NCBI GenBank assembly: GCA_029204225.1
Contig: CM055098.1
Span: 1,925,106 to 1,989,105, forward strand
Direction of reading: 5' to 3'
Length of the DNA stretch: 64,000 nucleotides
Source: Diphasiastrum complanatum
Lineage: Eukaryota; Streptophyta; Lycopodiopsida; Lycopodiales; Lycopodiaceae
Shown here: positions 33,300 to 44,195 of the stretch, one piece after another
Layout of the letters: every line of letters begins with the position of its first letter
Position numbering within the stretch: position 1 is the first letter of the stretch
The notes under the pieces: model-generated
Told to the model about the DNA's origin: nothing
Seen by the model: the letters and a program-made list of their open reading frames with translations, nothing else
Databases searched by the model: none
Translations under genes and position numbers: made by a program

Positions 33300-34458
33300 G
33301 ATTCTAATGTTTCTTCAACTTTTAGGTTCTGTCCTAAAGCACTTAGCACTCACTTTTCTCTCAACAAATGATAGATAAAGAGATCTATGAAGATTTAGGA
33401 CCCTAAAACACTTCTATCTTGAACCTAGATGGTTTCCAAGCATAGAAAGGAAGATTGAAACACATGCAACACTTTGCACACACTAAGAATGGATTACAAA
33501 ATCAAACCAACCTGAACACACTCTTGCTTAAGCTCTCAAACTTTCCAGCAAGTGACCAAATCAAGTTATGGTGTGAAGAGTTACTTGCATTCTTAGAAAA
33601 TACCCAAAACTAGGATGCCAAGATTACCTAGTAATGAACAAACTTGATCAACATATGATCAACACACTAAGATATTGATTCAACCTGTAAAACCACATGT
33701 AAACCACACTTCTAAAAGTTTATAAACTCCAGCAAGTGATAAATACAAGATTTAGAGGTGAATGAATGAGCACACTTAGTGAATCACAAGACTAGCTTCA
33801 CTATCTTGTCAAATCTTGGTGTTTAGATGTAGATCTAAGATCACTTCACATGAGAATGTTCCTCAACCTGTTAAGAACCTGAAAACACACTTGCATAATG
33901 GTTAACACCTTCCAGCAAATGCTCCAATCAAATTACATAAGGAGAGTTACTTACATGCTCAACAAAGTACACCAAAAATTATGCCAAAATTGATGACAAT
34001 CTTTACAATATGCTCTTCACAATGGAGCTTGCAATATGTTCACCCAAAAAGGGGATCTTTCATCCAAATGGGAGCTTTGCTCAGCCTTTAGGAGAATTAC
34101 AACTCACTCAAAAGAGCATTTGTCATCCACTTAAGGAGAAGTTTCATCCACTTAAGGAGAGTGTTCATCCAAGAATGGAGATTGTCAACAATAGGATTGA
34201 AAAGAACATTGTTAGTATTGAATATGCACAAGCCTCACAATCACAAATGATTAGGTGTTATGATCTGATCCAAAATAGTTTCTTTTCAGCCTCTGATCTT
34301 CAATAGACCTGAAATATGCTTTTGATCCACAAGTTCAACTCACAAAACAAAGGTTAGTAAGATTTGATCAACAAAGCAATGCAAAATCATGCTAGAACTT
34401 GATCAAACATCCAAATATCACCAAAAATGGAATACTTACTGTAAATAGAAGCCAACCA
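33300..34458 (-). other. Leader of D with ~183-bp imperfect repeats
   Basis: Non-coding leader between primer site and gag. The phrase TCCAGCAAG/ATG recurs at 33544, 33729 and 33911 with similar flanks (AACCTG upstream, GAGTTACTT downstream), so it holds about three units of 182-185 bp. A 98-codon plus-strand frame (34010-34306) contains a short CATCCACTTAAGGAGA repeat and is not considered a gene. Confidence 0.65.
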
Positions 34459-34470
34459 GCTCTGATACCA
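34459..34470 (-). other. Primer binding site of D, tRNA-Met
   Basis: GCTCTGATACCA on the plus strand, that is TGGTATCAGAGC on the coding strand, a perfect 12-base initiator tRNA-Met complement directly abutting the 5' LTR. Confidence 0.93.
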
Positions 34471-35117
34471 TGTGAAAAATACAGATCCTAAGTGGATCTA
34501 AACTCCAAGATCATTGGCTTGAATGCTTGCACTCCAAACTACATAAGCTAGGAATTGGCAACACATTCTATGCTACCTAGAATGCAAAGAACTTGATCAA
34601 AAAGCATTTATCACAAATGGAAACTTCCATAAACATCAAGTGCGGCCCAAAATAGCATTATACAGTCCATAATACATCAGCCTACCACTTTTGGAAAGCA
34701 CCTAAGATCATACACACAAAGCTTGAACTCAATCACTACACAATGCCAACAATGGAAGGAGAACCCAATAGAAAAATCTCTCATTAAGCAAATGAATACA
34801 ATGGATCTGCTCCAACCTGTTTCTCCACGGCCTACCTGCTATATATAGCTGAGAGAGATGACTCTCTCTCCTCTCTCTAGACCCTCCTTACCTAAAATAT
34901 GCCCTATATAGGTAAAATTGGCATATATGTCCAAAATACATGAAAATGGACTCATTTCGAAGGTCTTGAAGTTTGACACTTCTTCATACTGAAAAAATAC
35001 ACTTACTAAAAATATCTAGACCTGTTTCACACGTGTGAAAAGTCAGATCCTAAACTATGTGCCATTTTTAGCAATTTTGGCCTAAAACTAGACAAGGAAA
35101 TGTTGACAATTTTCACA
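34471..35117 (-). repeat. 5' LTR of D
   Basis: 647 bp, no difference from 29547-30193 found by eye. TATA box at about 34845 and CACACGTGTG at 35028-35037. Followed by the GTGGC target duplication. Confidence 0.93.
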
Positions 35118-35469
35118 GTGGCTATTAGATTGCATATCAAGTTTTCAGCATTTGCATGTAGATTTTGAAATATTCAATTTTTTGTGATTTTGTCAAAACC
35201 CTAATTTTGATTGGATCTCTAGATAGTGAGGTTGCTAGACTTCATTTGAGTGTGTTTCAATCTTAAAAAATTGGCAAGAGTCATTAGATTGAGGATGGAT
35301 CATGTGTTGATCAAGATTTTATGATTAGTATGTGTTGATTTGCTTGGTCAAAGTGCTAGAAGAGAATTGAGGAGTTTTAAATATTTGTAATTTCTTTTGA
35401 AAGCATTTGTTGTTGTTCAAAGTAGTGCTTTGTGCATTGAAACAGGTTGAAAGATCAGGTTATTGCTAC

Positions 35470-36702
35470 ATGGCAACATCAAGTGGAGTCATGTTGGAAG
35501 TCAATGATAGGCTTACCTCAAGTAACTATCCATTGTGAAAAGTGAGGATGGAATCACTTCTTGAGATGAATGATGTTTTTGATATTGTTGTAGGTTTGGA
35601 GGAGAGACCAGAAACACAACATGATCAATCGAGGTATGATAAGAGGGCCAAAAGGGCTCTACACAGGATCAAGATGAATGTTACCAATGAGCTTCTTAAA
35701 GAATTTGATAAGTGTACTTCATCAAGTGAGACTTGGGAAGCTTTGAAGAAGCTTTATGAGTCCAAGTTTACTTCTAGAGTGTTGACTCTAAGAAGGCAAA
35801 TCTTTTCTTGTTTGCAAAAGAGTAAAGAAAGTCCCAACACTTTTTTTTTGAGAGTGAAAGCATTGAATGATGAGTTGGCTTGCATTGATGAGAGCATTAA
35901 GGAAGGAGAGCTTGTTCAAGTGATTCTTAATGGTTTGTTGGATGCTCATGCTAACATTGTTCAAAGTCTTGCTATTCAAAAAACTTTGCGAAGTTTGATG
36001 GATCATCAAGAGATCTTGATTAATGAAGAATATAGGCTTCAAGCAAAGAGTGGATCTACATCAACTCAAGTTGGAGAGGAGGCTATATTCATCAACGGAA
36101 AATTCAAGGGCAAAAACAAAGGCAAGTGGTCTAAAGGGCAAGATCAAGGGGAGCCTTCTTCAAATGGAAAAAAGAAGGATAGATCAAAGCTCAAATGCTT
36201 CTATTGTGACATCAAAGGAGACTTTGCAAGTGAGTGCTACAAGAAGAAGAGAGAGATCAAGGTGACAAACAAGGTAATCTTTGATGAGGATGGTGTTGAT
36301 GTTCAAAACACAAATGATGATACTTTTGGGATGTCTTCATGTATGCTTTCTAACGATGGAGATCTAGATCCATCTTGGATTGATAGTGGTGCAAGCTCAC
36401 ACATAACTTTTCACAAAAAGTACTTCACTTCTTTGTTGGCATATGGAGATGACCGTGAGGGTGATATACATGACCAAATGATGGTGAGTGTGCAATCAAA
36501 GGTATTGGCACAATTCCTATTTCTCTCTCTACAGATAGGAATGTTCATTTGGAAGATCTTTTGTTTATTCCATCTATTACCAAGAACTTACTTAGTGTGA
36601 GTCAATTGCTAAGTAAAGGCCTCAAAGTGGAGTTTGATGGAGATGCTTGTATGATCAAAAGGAAGGATATCTTGATTGCAAAAGGTAAAAGGCAAGGGAA
36701 AA
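35470..36702 (+). pseudogene. gag: gag-protease of copia C
   Basis: ATG at 35470 (MATSSGVMLEVNDRLTSSNY). The conserved Trp codon before KVRMESLL has become a TGA stop (about 35536). It continues with UBN2-type Gag, knuckle CFYCDIKGDFASEC (the His replaced by Asp) and protease SWIDSGASSHITF. A frameshift follows near 36450, after which another frame gives FIPSITKNLLSVSQLL. It ends at about 36702 (KGKRQGK) where the E2 LTR starts. It is close to R over the shared part and a plausible ancestor type for D Gag. Confidence 0.87.
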
Positions 36703-37622
36703 AATAGTAATTATTCTTCCATAGAGGACACAATGAAAGTTTGAATAAATCAAACTAATATCAGCGTCTTCAATCGGGTATGTTTCTGGTCTATGTACTA
36801 ATAGAACAATATTTGTCTTGATTGAATAAGCGTGCGGAAATAATATGCGAAATTAAGAGACAACTTAAGACAATTTTAGACAAACAGAAACCATTGATCA
36901 AAAACGAATTCATAAATATGAATCAGAATCAGTATACATTTCTTGCTGTTTTATCTCGCTATTGTGTCTCTGATTGAATGAGTCTGAGAGTCTCTTCAGT
37001 GTGAGTTTTTTTTAACAACGGTAGTGCACATGTATTTATATTGCTACAGGACAGGTCTTGTGACCTTTTAATTACAAGTCTTTTAACCTTTTAATTCTAT
37101 AATAGTAGATCTAACTGTTTATGATGGTTGATATTCAAATAGATGCTCTGTTTCTAGGGTCGAATAATTTTTGTTCGCAAATATTTCACGATAGTTTGTC
37201 TCTTCATCACAGCTTCGTGTTTTGCAAATTATTCGCGACACTCGTCTCTTTGCAACATTTTCAAGTTTTGCGAATTGTTCGCGACAGATGACAGTCTTTG
37301 AGCTTGAAGAAGAATCTAGAACATTTCGCGAATTGTTCGCGATAGGCGACTATTTCGCGACAGGTGAGGTTTGAACAAGAAATAAAATATTTCATGACAA
37401 GATTCTATTCGTGAATCTTTTGAGCTTCAACAAGAAACCACGAGCTTCTACAAGAAACTGTTTTGCGAATCTTTCGAGTTTCAAACAAGATAAATTTTGT
37501 GAATCTTTTGAGGTTGATCACGAATAGAAATGTTTCAAGTTCGCATTCATTTCTCATCCTTTGTCAAGTAAATTGTGCACTTTGTTAGTAGGATTGAGAT
37601 CTGTCTGATCAGGTGTTCTACA
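36703..37622 (-). repeat. 3' LTR region of copia E2
   Basis: On the minus strand it starts TGTAGAACACCTGATC at 37622, next to a polypurine tract. The far end is not clear (no good TG..CA partner before 36703-36733). It contains a cluster of TTCGCGA-type words at about 37180-37510 (for example TTGCGAATTGTTCGCGAC), unlike any other LTR here. Confidence 0.65.
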
Positions 37623-37640
37623 GCTCCCTCTCAAAGTGGG
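37623..37640 (-). promoter_or_regulatory. Polypurine tract of E2
   Basis: CCCACTTTGAGAGGGAGC on the coding strand, directly before the LTR start and nine bases after the pol stop codon (37649-37651). Confidence 0.75.
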
Positions 37641-37648
37641 CAGTTGGA

Positions 37649-40600
37649 TTAACCCAATCTTCTTCGCTGCTTCTCGAACAAAACTTTACTGAGTGGCTTC
37701 GTGAAGATATCAGCTATCATTTCCTCTGTGGATATGAAGACTGTCTTCAATATTTTCTTCTCGACTAAGTCCTGAATTACATGATACTTGATAGCTATAT
37801 GCTTCATTTTTTAGTAAAATACAGGATCTTTCGTAAGATAGATTGCTGAAGTATTATCCATTAACAAGACATAAGATTCAGAAATAGATTCATCAAATCC
37901 TTCCAACATCTGTTTGATCCAATTCAGCTCGTTTGTCATCTTAGCTGTTGCTACATATTCCGCTTCACAGGAAGATTGAGCTACTGTTGTTTGCTTCTTG
38001 CTTATCCAGAGTATGGTTGTGACAGATGCTAGAGTACAACCTCCTGAAATACTTTGCTATCATCCTTCATGGATGCCCAGCTTGCGTCACTGTAAGATTC
38101 GATGTGAAATCCAGCTTCCTTCAAATAACACAGTCCATATCTTTCGTTTCCTGGAGATATTGTAGTACTCTCTTTGCTAACTTCCAATGTAATGATCTTG
38201 GGTTTTGATTATAATGGCTCAGCCTGTATACTGAAAATGCTATATCAAGTCCGGTGTTGTCTGCTAGATATAACAATGATCCAATCAGCCTACGATAGGG
38301 TGTATTGGCCATTTGCTTCTCTTCCTTGAGAGCCTGTAGACAATCTGCCTTGCTCAGTATTGTTCCAAGTATCATGGGAGTATGCACACCTTTGCATTCA
38401 AGCATATTGAAGTCTTCAATGATCTTTTAAGTGTACTTTTGTTGGTGGAGATACAACTTACCAAATTCAAAGTCTCTTTGAATCTACAAGCCTAGATAGA
38501 TTTTATCTTCTCCTAGGTCAGTGATCTCAAATATTTTAGAAATGTCTCTCTTGACATTTGAAATTAACTTATCTCTCTTTGAGAAGAGAAGTGTGTCATC
38601 AACATAGACAGCTAGAATGATTATTTCATTTTGGACATGCTTGATATAGACATTTGATTCAGCAAATAGAGGTCTGAAGCCTAAGAAATGTAGTGCTTCC
38701 TCCTTCTTTCTATACCATTGTCTTGCTGCTTGTTTCAGACCATAAATGTTTTTATTCATGTGACATCCGTATTCTGGATATTCTTGGCTTACAAAACCAA
38801 GTGGTTGGTCCATAAATAAGTCTTCTTCCAATTTTGCGTGAAAAAAGCAGCATTTTCATTCACAATATGGATTTTCAGATCATGAGCCACTGTATAAACA
38901 AATAACAAATGAATTGATGTATGTTTGACTACCGGTGAGAAAGTATCAATGTAGTCGATCCCATACTTCTGTGAAAATCCTTTAGCAACTAACCTTGCTT
39001 TGTATATGATGTTTTCTCCATCAAGATCTATTTTGATCTTGTAGATCCACTTGCATTTGACTGATTTTCTGCCATCAGGTATAGGTGCAAGTGTCCATAC
39101 ATTGTTCTTATACATGGATGACATTTTGTCCTCCAGTTTCTGAATCCAGCGATCTTTGTCTGGTCCATCAACAGCTTCCTCGAATGTTTGAGGTTCGTCA
39201 GAGAAACCACAAAATTTGATGGCTGTATTAAAAACATCTTGACCATACCTTTCTGGTAGTTTACGTTGTTTATCAGATCTTCTCACAGGTGGTTTTGAGT
39301 TCGATTCTGCAGTTTCGGGTATGACCTTTTCTGCTGGAATCCAAACTGGTGACTCGAGTCTATCAGGTACTCGACCTTGAACTCCCTCTGAATCTGGTAA
39401 TTCTCTTTCATCTTCTGTTTGTTTTACTTCTGTCATCGTCGGTAGCTCATAATAGTTTTTGAGAATTTCATAGCTGACTAAATCACTATCTGCTATGTAT
39501 TTCGACTCATCAAATTTAACATCTCGAACAACTTTTATTCTGCTAGTTTTGGGTACATAGACACGATAATATGACGAATGTAACTCGAATCCTACCAGAA
39601 AACCTTGTTCTATCTTTTCATCGAGTTTGTTTCTCAAGTTGTCTAGTATGTGCATATATACTGCGCATCCAAATGTCCAAACATGTGCTAGATTTGGCTT
39701 TGACTTCCACCATATCTCATGAGGAGTTTATCCGGTATTTGAGATTTCAGAATACGATTCTGAAGAAAATTCGATGTAGCCACTGCTTCTACCCACAACT
39801 GTTTTGGTGCTTTTGCATGAGCCATCATACACCTAGCAGCTTCCATAAGTGTACGATTCCTAGGTGTGTATGATGCAGTCTTCATATGCATAATATCTCG
39901 ATCAGTATAGTAAGCGTTGAATTCGTTGGAAATGTACTCACCTCCACGATCTGTGCAAATCTGCTTCAACTTATTGTCTGTCTGCTTCTCATCCCAATTC
40001 GTATACTCAACGAATTTCTCGAAGGCTTCAGATTTTGTATGTATAAAGTATACCACAGCGAACTTGCTGAAGTCATCAATAAACGTTATGAAGTACTTTG
40101 CATCACCCAAAGACAATACTCCGAATGGTCCACAAATATCTGAATGCACAATTTCAAGTACCTTAGTTGCTTTATAAACATCCTTACTGAAAGGTGTTCT
40201 AGTCATTTTGCCTTTAAGACAAGATTAGCAGGTAGTTCAAATATTTCTACTTTTGATTTTGACTCCTTCAATTCTCTGACTTTTGTTGGCTTGGTACAAG
40301 GCTTCCATGTTCATGTGACATAGCCTCTTGTGCCACAGAATATCTGTCGATTCTTGAGTTTGATTTGCTTGTTTGATTTGAATTTGAATGTTCAAGTGAT
40401 ACAAATTTTTTTCTCTGTTGCCTTTAGCAACTAGGTTATCAGAATCTTCCTCAAATAGTTTACAAGAGCTCTTTGTGAAAGTTACTGACATGCATGTATC
40501 GACTATCTTAGCTACGAATAGAAGATCTTTGTCAAGAGTAGGGACATAGAGAACTTCCTCCAGTTTCTTGTCATCTTGATTCGTGTCTAGTTATAGTACA

Positions 40601-41225
40601 CCAGTTCCATCAACCACGTGCTTAGAACCATCTCCAGGTATAATGAATCTCAAATAATTCATTTTCTTGTACTCAAACAATATTTGTTTTGACGAAAAAA
40701 AATGTGAGGTGGCTTCCGAATTAAGTACTACTTCTCGAATTTCAAAATTAGATGAACAACATAGATTAGCACTAGCATAAGTTGCTGAGTTGCTTATCGT
40801 CCTGTCTTTCTGCTGCTCTGGAGCATTTTACTTTGTCTTCGACATAGTTTGAATCTGAAGGGTCACTTCGATTTTGCTCCTTTTTGTTTCTGACATTTTG
40901 ATAACAGTCTACTGCTACATGATCCTGTTTATGACAATGAATGCATTCAATCTTTGGATTTAACCAACACTTATCTTTTGTGTGACCTGATCTTTTGCAG
41001 ATCTTCTTATCACCAGAATTTTTCTGTTGTTTTCTAGATTGTTGATCATTTGTCCTAGACTCATTCTTTTTAGATGACTCCCTCTTAAACTTAGACTTCT
41101 TAGAAAATTTATTCTTCTGAGTAAATAGAGCATTTTTGGAATCACCATTGTCGTCATAGCGTTCACAAGCTTCTACTTATTCTTTAACTCTGTCTATTGC
41201 CTTTTGAAGTGTCATTGCTACGTTG
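37649..41225 (-). pseudogene. pol: copia E2 gag-pol, 5'-truncated
   Basis: From high to low: knuckle CIHCHKQDHVAVDC (about 40930), GAG_pre-integrase ILWHKRLCHMNMEALY (about 40320), integrase (40206-39688) with HSDICGP and TDRGGEYIS, RT (39655-38484) with KCKWIYKIK, VYVDDTLLFSKRD and NIYGLKQAARQWY, and RNase H (to 37649) with SCEAEYVATA and DNTSAIYLTKDPV. The integrase reads SYTPRNRTL, so the QQNGVAER stretch with the catalytic Glu is missing. Several stops and shifts occur (about 40210, 38830, 38480, 37810). The gag N-terminus and 5' LTR are lost near 41225. It is a different copia family from R/C/D. Confidence 0.87.
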
Positions 41226-42891
41226 ATCATATTCACCCCGAAAGTGATTGGCGTGTCCAATGTATAACACTTGGGTGAAGACGTGCTGGGTGTTGGATAT
41301 GAATCTGATTGACAAGCATGCCCAACCTTACAGTCAATGGTTGCCAATGCGTCCGTCCATCTCACAATATTCGTTTTAGAGTTGTAATGACCTCCCTTGG
41401 CTTGCCTTGGACGATCAATTGTGTGATCAGTGGTGGAAGATCCATCATCAACTTTTGGTGTAATTGGTTTTATCGCCCATGTGGTTGGATCAACCTTTTC
41501 AACCTACTCTCTATTTTCAAAAGCGAGTTTTCCGGTTTCCCAGTTGTGAATCACTTGCACGGTCAATCAAGGTCTTCCTAGTAAAACGCAGTAGGTAGAA
41601 GGGGACTCTGCAATGTCCATCACCACAAAAGTGATTACAAACTGCATTCCCACTATTTTCACCGGGATGTTGTCAACTACACCTTTTGGCTTTACACAGG
41701 ATTGATCTGCTAGCTTGATGGCAAATCTTGCTGGCTTCAATCATTTCTGATACAAAGTAGTGAAAATCAAATTTACACCTGATCCTCCATCTACACCACT
41801 ACCTCATCCTCGAATCTCTTGTGCTTGATTGGCAGGGTGATATTGTGTTCTTTGATTTCCCACGCTACCCCAATGTGGAGGAGGTTGCTCGTTTCTTCGT
41901 AGCCCGCACAATATAGGGGCTCTTGTGTCATTGATGCCGCTTCTGCCTTGGCCCATGTAGCCAAGAGACTCTTGGCTTGCGGCGCAATCCATAGTAACTC
42001 TCCAAGGGATAAGTTAACATGGCTTGCTAGCAAAGTTGTGAGTATCTCACTATGCAGACCCTCGAGCTCCACCATGTAGAAAGGTGGTTCATGATGATGC
42101 AACTGATCGTTCTGATCAGTTCACAATGGCGAGCCTGTTTGTGGTACTAGTTCTTCAACAACAAGAAGTTTTGTAGGTACGTCTCTTGCTTGTGCCTTTT
42201 CCTCCGCTTGCACTTTCTGTACCCAGTGGCGTAGCTTGTGATACTATCTTCCTTCTTCCCTCACATTCAGATATGGTCCTATAGTTGAGAGCTGATCATC
42301 AGATACTGACGGGGGTGGTAAGGGAGAAACTTCCTTCTGCTTTTGCACTCACATGACTGCTTACACAGGGGCATGAAGGTGTTGTTTTCTTGGTGGTGTC
42401 CTTCCTGGAACTGCTATAGGGTAGACTGAGATTAAATTCAATGGTGCACTTGTTCTAGATTTTAATGGACAATTCTTGTAGCAGTGTCCATATCCGCATT
42501 ATCAGCAGAAGAATGTGTATTGTCCTTTGTAAGAACATTCTGCAATTCGATGGCCTTTGTCGCATCCATAGTAGCTGTAATTTCTCCCACCTTGACGCTA
42601 AGGCTGAGCTGCATAGGTCGCATAATACTCGTTAATGGCTGGATCTACAAATATCTCGTCCGACCCGTACCATTGTTGTTGCTCAGGTTGAGGTGATGTT
42701 GGTGCTTCATGTTCCACCACTGTTAAGTTCACATGAGCCACTTGATTGTTAGCTGGCCTTGGTGGTGCAGGTAGGGCCATGCATTGTTGATTGTTTGGCG
42801 CGCCATACCTCAATGCCACATTGGGTGTCCCTTGATGATAAGGATAAGAAGTTGTAGGAAATTGTTGTGCCAAGGTCCTTCTAACATTCAA
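41226..42891 (-). pseudogene. Gypsy gag-protease fragment Q (F family)
   Basis: Minus strand: TTSYPYHQGTPNVALRYGAP, EQQQWYGSDEIFVDP, knuckle remnant GHRIAEC and CGYGHCYKNCP, then HHHEPPFYMVELEG, LLWIAPQAKSLLATWAKAE and WEIKEHNITLPIKHKRFEDE, a protease region (GMQFVITFVVMD) and GRPWLTVQVIHNWETGKLAF. It matches F (58150-56779) and keeps the segment after the protease that F lacks. Stops are frequent. It is cut by E2 at the low end and by LTR O at the high end. Confidence 0.8.
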
Positions 42892-43294
42892 TCTCCATAT
42901 ACAAGAAGAAGAAGAAGAAGATAGAGAGGGTTAGGCGCCCTCAAAGAGAGAGAAAGTAGTAGCAATGCTCGAAAGAGAATGAATTACAAATGAACAATGC
43001 GTACTTATAAATAGGCCTTCCAAGGGCCTAAACTCTTCCAAACTTTAAGTTCTAGAACCTTCCAAATCCACTACTAATTATAGGGCACTCCCAAAAGTCA
43101 AGATAGGGTCCCTTAATATAATTAGACTTTACTTGGACCCATGAGTTACCACTAGACCAAAATTGGGCCGAACTTAACTAAAATTATCTTAACATGGTCT
43201 AAATAATAAACCTACCCCATGGTTACACAAGTCTCAACCTTTTGGGTCAAAGTAACCTATGGAAAACTAGCATTACTATTTATTATTTCTAACA
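42892..43294 (-). repeat. LTR O (copia-type, 3' LTR), truncated
   Basis: On the minus strand it starts TGTTAGAAATAATAAATAG at 43294, preceded by purine-rich CATTTAAGAAGGG. It has TATTTATAAGT as a TATA box (about 43003) and a CTTCTTCTTCTTC stretch near the low end. No clean 3' terminus is seen at 42892. Confidence 0.65.
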
Positions 43295-43924
43295 CCCTTC
43301 TTAAATGATAATGTAAAAACATAACATGACATGAAGTATGAAAAATTGCAACAAAAATGCAAAGTGTTGCATGCTGCCCAAAACTCCTTGTAGCCCAAGA
43401 AAAAAGATGTAGCTTGTTGTCCAGGCTTAATGCCGCCAAAAAAAAACTTTAGCTTGAAATAGTCAAAATCTCATCCCCAATCATGCCCGATGTAAAAGAG
43501 ATGTAGAATACGAAGTGCGGTAGCATCAAGTCGAAGAGCGAAGACAACCATGCTCCATCCAAAGTAGATAACCAAAAAACCAGCCACAAGCCGAAATATG
43601 GATTTGCAATCTATCAATGGTTCTCACATGATTCCATAAGTCTTCTTACCACAAGAAACATCAACAAGAGTATGATACTCTTTTACCATCACATCCTCTC
43701 GAATCTTACTATCAATGATCTGCTCACCAACACTAGGTAAGACAACACCGTCATCATAAGAAGTAAGCATCAAAATAGGAAAATCAACATAAGGTACTAA
43801 TTTTGGTGAGGCATGTGTGTTTCCTCTAAGGTAAAAAGATACTTTGCTATCTCGCAAAGACTCAGACAGCCAACAAGAGGTTGTAGCAGGCTGTCCAACA
43901 AGTGAATGCTTTTCCATTAGCAAG
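43295..43924 (-). pseudogene. O internal region with ORF of unknown function
   Basis: Minus strand 43923-43624 is a 99-codon frame (LMEKHSLVGQPATTSCWLSE; LVPYVDFPILMLTSYDDGVV). Past one stop, the same strand reads IFRLVAGFLVIYFGWSMVVF, a likely membrane-spanning segment. No Gag or Pol motif is present. Its position just before a polypurine tract and 3' LTR makes it the 3' end of a copia-type element with an extra ORF. Not related in sequence to the D ORF as far as I can see. Confidence 0.4.
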
Positions 43925-44192
43925 CATAAGGAGCATTTGAGCTAACCTCCACCCTCACTCTCTATCTCTCTCTCTTCCTCTCCTCTCTTCTCAACCTCTT
44001 CTTTTCTATCCCTTCCCTTCACCCAAACTATGATGAATGTTAGTGTAGAGGAGTAGAGTTAAAGAGGAGTAGCATAGTGGTGAGTAGAGTTAAGGGAGAA
44101 AGTAAGAATTTAACTAAAAGTAGCATCTATGCATAGTTAGGCACTTATCCAGTGATCTAACCTTTGTTGACAGGCAGAAGGGCTATACTACG
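43925..44192 (+). repeat. Gypsy LTR fragment, LTR I family
   Basis: Matches the 3' third of LTR I (about 11660-11940): AATTTGAGCTAACCTCC-like words, CT tract, GCACTTATCCAGTGATCTAA, GACAGGCAGAAGGGCT. It is cut on both sides, by O at 43924 and by copia M at 44193. Confidence 0.75.
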
Positions 44193-44195
44193 AAA

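Larger units (their letters stand above)
29547..35117 (-). mobile_element. Element D: young Gag-plus-novel-ORF copia element
   Basis: 5571 bp on the minus strand, complete. LTRs at 29547-30193 and 34471-35117, both 647 bp, are identical as far as I can read. Perfect target duplication GTGGC at 29542-29546 and 35118-35122. Primer site TGGTATCAGAGC abuts the 5' LTR; polypurine tract GAAGAGGGAG abuts the 3' LTR. The only gene is the uninterrupted 1030-codon ORF at 30207-33299, without pol domains. Identical LTRs mean a very recent insertion. To move it must have borrowed RT and integrase from a copia relative. It is the only intact element in the window. Confidence 0.92.
28846..36702 (+). mobile_element. 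Ty1/copia element C, interrupted by D, 3'-truncated
   Basis: Plus strand: LTR remnant (28846-29375), leader (to 29546), insertion of D (29547-35117), leader resumed (35123), gag and protease (35470-36702). It is cut at about 36702 by the LTR of E2. The leader reads continuously across D (CCTAAGTGGTGGC then TATTAGATTGCAT) and matches the leader of R, which proves that D inserted into C. Confidence 0.85.

Noticed and set aside
34010-34306. 98-codon plus-strand ORF with HPLKE repeats in the leader of D
   Set aside because: Antisense to D, within a repeated leader, no similarity in other elements. A short tandem word explains it.
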